From Polynucleobacter sp. AP-Latsch-80-C2 (GTDB taxonomy: Bacteria; Pseudomonadota; Gammaproteobacteria; Burkholderiales; Burkholderiaceae): a stretch of 64,000 nucleotides of DNA. Location: assembly GCF_018882185.1 (NCBI RefSeq), contig NZ_JACVOY010000008.1, positions 62,001 through 126,000 of the forward strand, in the 5' to 3' direction. Positions 52,223 through 59,644 of this stretch are shown here, piece after piece (position 1 is the stretch's first letter; each line of letters starts with the position of its first letter). A program made the position numbers and the translations under genes. The notes beneath the pieces were generated by a model. That model made no database searches. It saw only the letters and a list, made by a program, of their open reading frames with translations, and was not told the DNA's origin.

Positions 52223-53215
52223 ATGTCCTTACGAATTTTGGTCAGCCCTAAAGCCTTGCCTGACTTAGAAGCACTTCTGAGTAAGGAGGCAAGTCTATCT
52301 GTTCGGTTGCTTAATAGTGCAGAGCAGAAGCCTGGCGTCCAGTTTGATGCTGCTTTAATTTCAAGAGATGTTACAGCCACATCAACTAAGCAAAAAATTA
52401 TTCCTTCTACCCAGACTTTTTATGATCTGCTATTGAGCTCGCCAGACTTAAAGTGGGTGCAAATTCATTCTGCTGGTGCGGATCGTCAAATTTATTTAGA
52501 TCTGATGAAGCAGGGCGTTACTATTTCCGGATCTTCCGGAGTGAATGCGCCTGTTGTGATGCAAAACGCCATTGCTGGAATTCTGATGCTGGCACGGAAA
52601 TTTCCACAAATGCTCAAAGCGCAAACAGAACATCGTTGGGACTCCTTGATTAACTACCCATTGCCTGAAGATTTGAGCGGGCAAACGGCTGTGATTGTGG
52701 GAAGAGGCCCCATTGGCGATGCGATCACAAAGACGTTGCATGTGTTTGGCGTTAAAAAAATCTCGGTTGGATTTAATACAGCCCTCAAAGAAAATCAGCC
52801 GCCAAAAGACGGGGTGATTCATATCTCTCAGTTACATCAAGTTCTGCCTCAGGCCCAATGGCTGGTGCTAGCCTGCCCATTAAGTGATGACACTCGTGGT
52901 GTTATTGATCGCACTGCATTCAATCTCCTTCCGAAGGGTGCTCACATCATCAATATTGCGCGTGGCGAAATTATTAACGAGCCCGATTTAATTGCAGCAT
53001 TGCAAAGTAAAAAATTAGGCGGCGCTTATTTGGATGTGTTTGCGTCAGAACCTTTGGATCCTGCTTCTCCACTTTGGGATATGGAGAATGTAATTGCGAC
53101 ACCTCACTCTGCTGGTCACTCTGCCGGCAATGAACAAAGAGTGCTGGAATTATTTGTTAAAAATCTTCACCTATTTGCTCAAGGGCAAGTATTAAAAAAT
53201 CAAATTGCAAGTTAA
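52223..53215 (+). CDS. D-2-hydroxyacid dehydrogenase family protein
   Basis: A 330-residue dehydrogenase. The cofactor motif reads VIVGRGPIGDAI, catalytic Arg is in NIARGEIINEP, Glu in DVFASEPLDP and His in ATPHSAGH. It starts one base after the LigI-like stop. It differs clearly from the homologue at 44862. The N-terminal half (LLSSPDLKWVQIHSAGADRQIYLD) is like glyoxylate/hydroxypyruvate reductase relatives. It may reduce the 2-oxo acid made by the lyases of this operon. Confidence 0.9.
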   Translation: MSLRILVSPKALPDLEALLSKEASLSVRLLNSAEQKPGVQFDAALISRDVTATSTKQKIIPSTQTFYDLLLSSPDLKWVQIHSAGADRQIYLDLMKQGVTISGSSGVNAPVVMQNAIAGILMLARKFPQMLKAQTEHRWDSLINYPLPEDLSGQTAVIVGRGPIGDAITKTLHVFGVKKISVGFNTALKENQPPKDGVIHISQLHQVLPQAQWLVLACPLSDDTRGVIDRTAFNLLPKGAHIINIARGEIINEPDLIAALQSKKLGGAYLDVFASEPLDPASPLWDMENVIATPHSAGHSAGNEQRVLELFVKNLHLFAQGQVLKNQIAS

Positions 53216-53256
53216 CCAACCCCTTTTTTAATTCGTTTACTAATCGAGTAACTCTT

Positions 53257-54447
53257 ATGCCTCATATGCCTGCTTCAGCCGCCTTAGCGCGTTTTCGTGT
53301 CATTGACTTAACCCAAGTTCGTGCGGGTCCTACTGCTTGCCGTCAGCTTGCCGATTGGGGCGCTGATGTGATTCAGGTGCAGATGCCTGATCACATGCGC
53401 GGCGATGATACTTTAGGTGGTCAAGATGGATCTGACTACCAGTACACACACCGTAATAAGCGATCTATTACCCTCAACCTCAAGGAGCCTGAGGGCATTG
53501 CGATTTTGAAGCGACTAATTGCCAGTGCTGACGTGGTTGTGGAGAACTTCCGTCCTGATGTGAAATTTCGTCTTGGCATTGATTACGAAACTTTAAGTAA
53601 AGATCATCCAGGTTTGGTCTATGCCAGTATTTCTGGGTTTGGACAAACGGGACCATTAGCCCAGCGCCCCGGATTTGATCAGATTGCGCAAGGCATGAGT
53701 GGCTTGATGTCGGTGACTGGTAAATCAGGTGATGGCCCAATGCGTGTTGGCATTCCCATTGCAGATCTTTGCGCTGGCATATTTGCTGCCCAAGGCATCT
53801 TGGTTGCTTTGTTAGAGCGTGATGCTTCTGGCAAGGGGCAGTGGATCCATACCTCCTTATTGGAATCCATGATTTATATGATGGATTTTCAGAATTCCCG
53901 CTGGTTAATTGATGGCGACGTGCCAACCCAAGCAGGTAACTACCATCCAACCAGTATCCCCACTGGAGTCTATAAGGCAAAAGATGGCTATATGAATATC
54001 GCTGTTTTTGGATCCAAGATCTGGGAGCGCTTTTGCGACATCGTTGGTGCGCCTGAGTGGGTTACCGATGAGCGCTATAAAGACAAGCAGGGTAGATCCA
54101 TTAATCGCGATTCCATCAATGCTGAGATTAACCGTCGCTTAGCTGCGCAAGATCGCGCTTATTGGGTTGAGCGCTTTAATGCTGGTGGTGTTGCCTGCGG
54201 TCTGATTAACGATGTTAAAGGTGTATTTGAGGAGCCTCAAGTCCAACATCTAGGGATCGTTAAAGATGTAGTGTCTATTCACCATGGCCCACAAAAAATG
54301 GTTGGTCAGCCAATGCAGCTTGGCCGTACCCCCAGCACAATCGTACGCTCAGCACCTAAGCGTGGTGAGCATAGTGAAGAAATCTTAAAAGAGCTCGGCT
54401 TAGAAGCCGCCGAACTCTCTAGCCTCAAATCTAAAGGAGTGTATTAA
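53257..54447 (+). CDS. CaiB/BaiF (class III) CoA transferase
   Basis: A 396-residue class III CoA transferase. The opening FRVIDLTQVRAGPTACRQLADWGADVIQVQ, the HRNKRSITLNLK stretch and the catalytic Asp in GIPIADLCAG are typical. It differs from the copy at 30915 and is likely to use another acid. The start may be the first or fourth Met (MPHMPAS). Its stop and the start of the enoyl-CoA hydratase gene share a base (TAATG), so they are translationally coupled. Confidence 0.9.
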   Translation: MPHMPASAALARFRVIDLTQVRAGPTACRQLADWGADVIQVQMPDHMRGDDTLGGQDGSDYQYTHRNKRSITLNLKEPEGIAILKRLIASADVVVENFRPDVKFRLGIDYETLSKDHPGLVYASISGFGQTGPLAQRPGFDQIAQGMSGLMSVTGKSGDGPMRVGIPIADLCAGIFAAQGILVALLERDASGKGQWIHTSLLESMIYMMDFQNSRWLIDGDVPTQAGNYHPTSIPTGVYKAKDGYMNIAVFGSKIWERFCDIVGAPEWVTDERYKDKQGRSINRDSINAEINRRLAAQDRAYWVERFNAGGVACGLINDVKGVFEEPQVQHLGIVKDVVSIHHGPQKMVGQPMQLGRTPSTIVRSAPKRGEHSEEILKELGLEAAELSSLKSKGVY

Positions 54448-55262
54448 TGAGTGCCGTTGAATATAAGTCCATCACTGAGCGTGTCAAAGTTTGGTTAGAT
54501 GAGGATGGCAGCACCTTACAAATTCAATTTAATAATCCCGATCGTCACAATGCACTTTCAGTCGATATGTGGGAAGCGGTAGCCCCCTTATTAAATACTG
54601 CAGAGGGAGATGACCGGATTCGCTTGGTAGTTTTTACTGGCGCAGGTGAAAAAGCATTTGTTTCGGGTGCGGATATTACGCAGTTTGAGGATATGCGTGC
54701 TGCTCAGGAGGCGGTATCTCGTTATGAGCAGATGGCTGAACAAGCTCTGATGGGTATATATAACTTCAGCAAACCGACACTCGCTTGCATTAAGGGCTAC
54801 TGTATTGGTGGCGGAGTTAATGTGGCAATGAGCTGCGACATTCGTATCGCTAGTACTGATTCAGTATTTTCCATTCCAGCTGCTCGCTTAGGATTAGGCT
54901 ATCGCTATTCAGCCTTAAAGAACTTGGTTGATTTGGTTGGTCCAGCAATGGCAAAGGATTTATTTTTCACGGCTAGACGTATTGATGCCAAAGAGGCACG
55001 CGATATTGGCCTCATTACACGGGTATGTGAGCCTGGTGACTTAGCAGCATTACAAGTGGAGTACAAGCAAGCCTTGGCTGCCAATGCTCCAATTACCGTT
55101 GGAGCAGGTAAGGCCATCATTGCAGAGATTCTGAAAGCTTCTCCTGAGATTGATTACGACAAATGTCGTCAATTGATTAAAGATTGCTTTGATAGTGAGG
55201 ATTACGCTGAAGGTAGACGTGCCTTTATGGAAAAACGTAAACCCGTCTTCCGCGGTAAATAA
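54447..55262 (+). CDS. Enoyl-CoA hydratase/isomerase family protein
   Basis: A 271-residue crotonase. Oxyanion motifs are GAGEKAFVSGADITQF and IKGYCIGGGVNVAMSCDIRIAS; the segment FSIPAARLGLGYRYS lacks the usual second catalytic Glu (Ala-Arg-Leu is seen), so hydratase activity is not certain. The C-terminal KDCFDSEDYAEGRRAFMEKRKPVF is canonical. It is coupled to the CoA transferase upstream, so it acts on the CoA ester made by it. The gap to the MDR gene is 21 bases. Confidence 0.88.
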   Translation: MSAVEYKSITERVKVWLDEDGSTLQIQFNNPDRHNALSVDMWEAVAPLLNTAEGDDRIRLVVFTGAGEKAFVSGADITQFEDMRAAQEAVSRYEQMAEQALMGIYNFSKPTLACIKGYCIGGGVNVAMSCDIRIASTDSVFSIPAARLGLGYRYSALKNLVDLVGPAMAKDLFFTARRIDAKEARDIGLITRVCEPGDLAALQVEYKQALAANAPITVGAGKAIIAEILKASPEIDYDKCRQLIKDCFDSEDYAEGRRAFMEKRKPVFRGK

Positions 55263-55283
55263 AAAGATAAAAGAAAGTAAATC

Positions 55284-56270
55284 ATGAAGTCATATTGGAT
55301 GCAAAGTGATGGCGTTAATGCAGATATCGCATTGCGTGAGGTAGATCGACCAGTGCCTGGCCCTGGTCAAATGTTGATACGCGTCAAGGCAGCAGGTTTA
55401 AATCGCGGAGAATTTATTCTCGGACATGGTCTACATAAGGCAGGCACTGCAAAGCAAATTGGTATGGAGGCAGCTGGCGAGATAGTGGCTTGCGGAGACG
55501 GGGTCACAGGCTTTAAGGTCGGCGATCGCGTGATGGGCCGTTGCCCTGGTGCCTTTGCAGAATATGCCTTGATGTCTGAGTCTGAAACGATGTTGATGCC
55601 CAGTTCTTTAGATTGGAATCAGGCAGCAGCGCTCCCGCTCACTTCATTGGTGGTGTTTGATATGTTAGTAGTGCAGGGTCACTTAAAACCTGGTGAATGG
55701 GTATTTGTTACTGGAGTTACTTCAGGCGTTGGCGTATCTGCTCTCACTATGGCAAAAGCGCTAGGTGCAAAGGTCATTGGCACCTCTGGTTCTCAAGAAA
55801 AACTTGATCACTTAAAGGCCTTGGGCTTAGATTTGGGTATTTGTACTCGCGAGCCCAATTTCTATGATGCTTTGATGAAGGCAACTGATGGCAAAGGTGT
55901 CGATTTAGTAGTGAACACCGTTGGCGGATCCGTGTTTGCTGAATGTATTCGTTCGATGGCTTTTCAGGGTCGTTTGGCTACCGTTGGTTACGTGGATGGC
56001 GTCCTTAAAGCAGAAATGGATATTGAAGCTTTGCATGCAAAGCGCCTGACCCTCTTTGGCGTATCAAATAAGTTGCGAACCGCAGCACAGCGCTCAGCTG
56101 CTATGCCAGATTTTAAAAAGTTAATTCTGCCGCTCATAGAAACAGGAAAGATTGTGCCCATGGTTTATAAAACACTTCCTTTTGAGAAGTTGCTGGAAGC
56201 AAAAGCCATCATGGATACCAATCAGCACCTCGGCAAGATTGTCTTAGCAGGAACGTCGGAGGAATCCTAA
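55284..56270 (+). CDS. Zinc-independent quinone oxidoreductase-like MDR protein
   Basis: A 328-residue medium-chain dehydrogenase/reductase. It has the GroES-like fold (LNRGEFILGHG, GMEAAGEIVACGDGVTGFKVGDRV) and the NADP motif VTGVTSGVGVSALTMAKALG. Zinc ligands of alcohol dehydrogenase are absent, so it is of the QOR/crotonyl-CoA-reductase-like branch. It would reduce an enone or enoyl substrate with NADPH. It shares TAATG with the following TctC gene. The substrate is unknown. Confidence 0.88.
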   Translation: MKSYWMQSDGVNADIALREVDRPVPGPGQMLIRVKAAGLNRGEFILGHGLHKAGTAKQIGMEAAGEIVACGDGVTGFKVGDRVMGRCPGAFAEYALMSESETMLMPSSLDWNQAAALPLTSLVVFDMLVVQGHLKPGEWVFVTGVTSGVGVSALTMAKALGAKVIGTSGSQEKLDHLKALGLDLGICTREPNFYDALMKATDGKGVDLVVNTVGGSVFAECIRSMAFQGRLATVGYVDGVLKAEMDIEALHAKRLTLFGVSNKLRTAAQRSAAMPDFKKLILPLIETGKIVPMVYKTLPFEKLLEAKAIMDTNQHLGKIVLAGTSEES

Positions 56271-57235
56271 TGCGTCACTTGAAATTTCTGCCGCTAGTTC
56301 TGTTTGGTTTACTTGCCTCAAACATTCAGGCACAGAACTACCCTAATAAGCCGATTAAACTCATTGTGGGCTTTGCGCCTGGTGGCGCTGCTGACTATGT
56401 AGCTCGAAATATTAGTGTTCCTTTAGGCCAAGCCTTAGGTCAGCCGATTGTGATTGAAAACAAGCCTGGTGCTGGCTCTAGTATTGCGGCAGAGCAGGTT
56501 GCTAAATCGGCGCCCGATGGTTACACGATCCTGATTGCTAGTCCTAGTAGCATTTCTGTAAATCCTGCTTTAAGTCCTAAGCTGGGATATAAGCCGAGCG
56601 ATTTTCAACCAATCAGTAAACTCACGAGTTCTCCTGTGGTGATTGCTGTTTATCCAGGCGCTGGTATCAACTCTATTAAAGAATTGATTGCAAAAGCCAA
56701 GCAAGATCCAGGATCATTAAATTATGCAACCTCGGGCAATGGTTCTGCTCCACACTTGGCAGCTGCTTTGTTTGGGCAGGTGGCTGATGTCAAAATGACC
56801 CACATTCCTTTTCGGGGTGGATCACTGGCTATTCAATCGGTAATTGCTGGAGATACGCAACTGACCTTTGGTACTCCGCCATCTGTATTGCCGATGATTC
56901 AGGCTGGGCGTTTGAAAGGTTTAGCTATTTCAGCGAAGGATCATTCCCCTTTGGCACCAAACATTCCGGGCATGAAAGAGGCGGGCCTGCCTGATTACGC
57001 TATTGAGTTTTGGTATGGTCTATTTGTCCCTGCTGGAACGCCGCCCGCAATCGTTCAAAAATTATTCGAAGCCACACAAGCTGCTTTAAAACAACCCAAT
57101 GTCAAAGCATCCTTAGCGCGTGAGGGTACTGATGTTTCACTCTCGAGCTCTCCAGCCCAGTTTGGAAAATTTCTCACAGAGGATGAAAAGTTCTGGGTGA
57201 AGTTGGTGAAGTCTGCAGATGTGAGTGTGGATTAG
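56270..57235 (+). CDS. TctC/Bug-family periplasmic solute-binding protein (5 of 6)
   Basis: A 321-residue receptor with signal peptide (SNIQAQ-NYP). Motifs: YPNKPIKLIVGFAPGGAADYVA, VIENKPGAGSSIAAEQVAKSAPDGYT. It is translationally coupled to the oxidoreductase gene and 31 bases upstream of a sixth receptor. The two neighbours are clearly different proteins (for example GFAPGGAAD here against PVPPGGILD), so this tandem is an old duplication or independent recruitment, not a recent copy. Confidence 0.9.
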   Translation: MRHLKFLPLVLFGLLASNIQAQNYPNKPIKLIVGFAPGGAADYVARNISVPLGQALGQPIVIENKPGAGSSIAAEQVAKSAPDGYTILIASPSSISVNPALSPKLGYKPSDFQPISKLTSSPVVIAVYPGAGINSIKELIAKAKQDPGSLNYATSGNGSAPHLAAALFGQVADVKMTHIPFRGGSLAIQSVIAGDTQLTFGTPPSVLPMIQAGRLKGLAISAKDHSPLAPNIPGMKEAGLPDYAIEFWYGLFVPAGTPPAIVQKLFEATQAALKQPNVKASLAREGTDVSLSSSPAQFGKFLTEDEKFWVKLVKSADVSVD

Positions 57236-57266
57236 AAATACATAGAAATAGAAAAAAGAGACTGTA

Positions 57267-58226
57267 ATGAAAATCCATCAGCTTATTTTGGCCGTACTGA
57301 GTAGCGTTGCGATCAATGCTTTCGCTGCGTATCCTGATAAACCAATCACCCTGGTAGTGCCTGTTCCCCCGGGTGGAATTCTGGATGCAGTGGCGCGGAT
57401 GATTGCACCGGAGATGACCAAAATTTTAGGTCAGCCGATTGTGATTGAGAATAAAACAGGTGCCGGCGGAAATATCGCTGCTACCGCTGTTGCTAAATCT
57501 GCTCCCGATGGATATACCTTGCTATTGGGTTATTCCATGTTCCATGTTGCTAATCCATCAATGTATGCCAACTTAGCTTGGGATCCTATTCGAGACTTTG
57601 CGCCAGTCAGTATGCTAGTTGTATCGCCTCACGTGCTTGCTGTGAATCCTTCTGTGCCTGCCAATACTCTGCAGGAGTTGGTGAATTATGCAAAAGCCAA
57701 TCCGGGTAAATTAAATTACGCTACTTCAGGTAATGGATCTGTACCCCATATTGGTGTTGAGCTTTTTAAACAGCAAAACCAATTAAATATTACCCACGTC
57801 CCTTATCGTGGAGCTGGTCCAGCGATGTTAGATGTGATTGCCGGGAATGTGCAGATGACGGTAGCGACACCGCCTTCTTTAATGCAGTTTGTACAGCAAG
57901 GGAAAATGAAGGCGCTAGCAGTAGCCGCAAAGAAACGTATTCCGCAAATGCCAGATGTTCCGACTTCTGCCGAAGCAGGTTTTCCTGGTTTTGAGTTAGA
58001 AGCTTGGATTGGTATTCTGGCCCCGGCTGGAACTCCACCTGCAATTGTTGCGACGCTCAATGATGCCGCTAGAACTACGCTGAATAATCCCCAAGTTAAA
58101 CAGGCTCTTGAAAAGTCTGGGGTGGAATTGCGTTATATGAATCCTACGCAGTTTGATGCCACGATTCGCAAGGACATTCAATACTGGTCCAAGGTGATTA
58201 AGACTGCCAACATCACTGTAGATTAA
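57267..58226 (+). CDS. TctC/Bug-family periplasmic solute-binding protein (6 of 6)
   Basis: A 319-residue receptor with signal peptide (NAFA-AYP). The binding-loop motif is VVPVPPGGILDAVARM in place of the common FAPGGxxD. ENKTGAGGNIAATAVAKSAPDGYT follows. It lies 31 bases behind the fifth receptor and 27 bases before the RraA-type gene. A different ligand-loop sequence suggests a different acid, perhaps the one cleaved by the RraA-type aldolase. Confidence 0.9.
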   Translation: MKIHQLILAVLSSVAINAFAAYPDKPITLVVPVPPGGILDAVARMIAPEMTKILGQPIVIENKTGAGGNIAATAVAKSAPDGYTLLLGYSMFHVANPSMYANLAWDPIRDFAPVSMLVVSPHVLAVNPSVPANTLQELVNYAKANPGKLNYATSGNGSVPHIGVELFKQQNQLNITHVPYRGAGPAMLDVIAGNVQMTVATPPSLMQFVQQGKMKALAVAAKKRIPQMPDVPTSAEAGFPGFELEAWIGILAPAGTPPAIVATLNDAARTTLNNPQVKQALEKSGVELRYMNPTQFDATIRKDIQYWSKVIKTANITVD

Positions 58227-58253
58227 ATTGAAGAAGAATTTAAAGAATAAAAA

Positions 58254-58934
58254 ATGACTGATACAAGTAAATCAAATCAATTTATAGAACGAGCCAAAAA
58301 ACTCGATTGCGCAGCGATTAGTGATGCGCTCGATCGTTCAGGAATAGCAGGGCAGTGTTACAAGATTGCCGCTTGTGACCCTAAATTTAGGATGGTGGGC
58401 CATGCCTATACTGTTTTATATCGCCTTGCCAATCCTGATGAAGAAGGTAATGTAGGCGAATACATCGATGATGTTCCTCCTGGTAATGTGATTGTGATTG
58501 ACAATCAGGGGCGCGATGACATGACTACCTGGGGCAATATCTTGACGGAGATGGCCCATCAAAGAAAGGTAGCGGGTACCGTTATTGACGGCATCAATCG
58601 GGATGTCTCTTTATGCCGAGAATTAAATTACCCTATCTATAGCAGCGGCTATTGGATGAGAACTGGCAAGGGCAGAATTCAGTTGGTCGGCTTGCAGGTG
58701 CCTGTAAAAATTGGCGGAGTTTCAGTAAATCCAGGCGACTTAGTGTGTGGCGATCCTGATGGCGTAGTGGTAGTTCCTAGTCAGATGCAAGAACAAGTAT
58801 TGACCTATGCAGAAGAGATCGTTGGCAGAGAAAACCAAGTGAGAAAAAGTATTCGCGAAGGAATGCGGATGGATGAGGCAAGAAAGCTGCAAAAGTATCA
58901 TTTCTTACAAAGCCAGGACTACGATAGGAAATAA
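58254..58934 (+). CDS. RraA-like (HMG/CHA aldolase family) protein
   Basis: A 226-residue protein of the RraA/LigK fold. Family motifs are AAISDALDRSG near residue 16, WGNILTEMAHQ, and VIDGINRDV with the Arg-Asp pair that binds substrate and metal in aldolases, then GDPDGVVVVP. Keeping the aldolase residues favours class II pyruvate aldolase or oxaloacetate decarboxylase activity (LigK type) over the RNase E inhibitor RraA. It is the last gene of the 20.9-kb rightward run and converges on the HNH gene. Confidence 0.88.
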   Translation: MTDTSKSNQFIERAKKLDCAAISDALDRSGIAGQCYKIAACDPKFRMVGHAYTVLYRLANPDEEGNVGEYIDDVPPGNVIVIDNQGRDDMTTWGNILTEMAHQRKVAGTVIDGINRDVSLCRELNYPIYSSGYWMRTGKGRIQLVGLQVPVKIGGVSVNPGDLVCGDPDGVVVVPSQMQEQVLTYAEEIVGRENQVRKSIREGMRMDEARKLQKYHFLQSQDYDRK

Positions 58935-58940
58935 TTTTTC

Positions 58941-59243
58941 TTAATTGCTTCGTAAGCGAGTACTTTTCCTCACTCTTTCATAGAAGCTATTGGGTTTCGT
59001 TTTAACCCATTGAGTAAATTTTTTCATCTCAGGATGCTCCCTCAGAATGGCCGCATGATTTAGTTTGGTAGCCAATTCTGTTTCGGTGAATAAGGCATGA
59101 ATTTGCTTATGGCAGATGCGATGTAGGTATTCAGTAGCTCTACCACCCTTGGATTTTGGGATGAGATGATGCGCATCCTTTTGGGAGTCCGGAATTGCGC
59201 GATCACAGATAGGGCAAATGAGCGCAAGCTCTTTTTTCGCCAT
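58941..59243 (-). CDS. HNH endonuclease domain protein
   Basis: About 100 residues from the ATG at 59243 (MAKKEL); an ATG 15 codons upstream at 59288 is possible. An HNH/McrA fold is seen as CPICDRAIPD, DAHHLIPKSKGGRA and LHRICHKQIHALF: the CxxC, the catalytic HH, and a zinc Cys-His. The family includes YajD-like nucleases and recombination-linked proteins. It is alone, divergent from the photolyase cluster, and not clearly part of a restriction system. Confidence 0.85.
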   Translation of the reverse strand: MAKKELALICPICDRAIPDSQKDAHHLIPKSKGGRATEYLHRICHKQIHALFTETELATKLNHAAILREHPEMKKFTQWVKTKPNSFYERVRKSTRLRSN

Positions 59244-59337
59244 TGGTGCTTCTAGAGCAATCTGTTTTTGCCGTATTTTGCCAAGCATCTGTTTTATCTA
59301 TACATCAATACTGACCACAAAATGAGGTGGCATGGGG

Positions 59338-59377
59338 TTCTGCTAGTTTAGTAAATAAGCCTTAAACTTGCTGGGTG
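59338..59377 (+). promoter_or_regulatory. Repeated 40-base start-site element, copy A
   Basis: This stretch ends with the GTG start (59375-59377) of the DUF2805 gene and matches 62085-62124 at 33 of 40 bases with no gap. Inside it AGTTTA (59345-59350), 12 bases, TAAACT (59363-59368) forms a perfect dyad. The region has no Shine-Dalgarno. The likely reading is a shared operator/promoter with a leaderless or very short-leader mRNA. Confidence 0.65.
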
Positions 59378-59644
59378 CCAAAATCCCTTGCTAAATCCCT
59401 TCTAGATTCAGAGGTATCGCGCCTAATAGAAATGGCTTGGGAGGATCGTACCCCATTTGATGCCATTGAAAAATCGTTTGGCTTATCTGAATCTCAAGTC
59501 ATTGAATTAATGCGCAGTCAGTTAAAACGTTCCTCGTTTGAACTCTGGAGAAAAAGAGTCACGGGAAGGGCGACCAAACATAGTGCCTTACGCAGTAAAG
59601 AGGTTCAACGAGCCTATTGCCCAACACAATACAAAAGTAAATGA
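59375..59644 (+). CDS. DUF2805/TIGR03643 family protein
   Basis: An 89-residue protein with GTG start. The family pattern EVSRLIEMAWEDRTPFDAIEKSFGLSE and FELWRKRVTGRATKHSALR is unmistakable. It looks like a helix-turn-helix (AIEKSFGLSESQVIELMR), so DNA binding is plausible. The family is repeatedly found next to FeS-type photolyases. It overlaps the photolyase gene by 4 bases (ATGA). A 40-base repeated element directly precedes the GTG. Confidence 0.9.
   Translation: MPKSLAKSLLDSEVSRLIEMAWEDRTPFDAIEKSFGLSESQVIELMRSQLKRSSFELWRKRVTGRATKHSALRSKEVQRAYCPTQYKSK

Noticed and set aside
53480-53980. Long open frame on the minus strand opposite the CoA transferase gene
   Set aside because: It lies wholly inside a well-supported CaiB-type gene, has no recognisable domain and an odd composition rich in Trp, His and Gln. 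It is a shadow frame.
56270-58226. Recent tandem duplication of two TctC genes
   Set aside because: The two proteins differ throughout, including the ligand loop, and share no long DNA identity, so a recent duplication is not supported.
58941-59644. HNH gene and DUF2805 gene as a toxin-antitoxin or restriction pair
   Set aside because: They are divergent, have different families with no such link, and the HNH protein lacks specificity or methylase partners.
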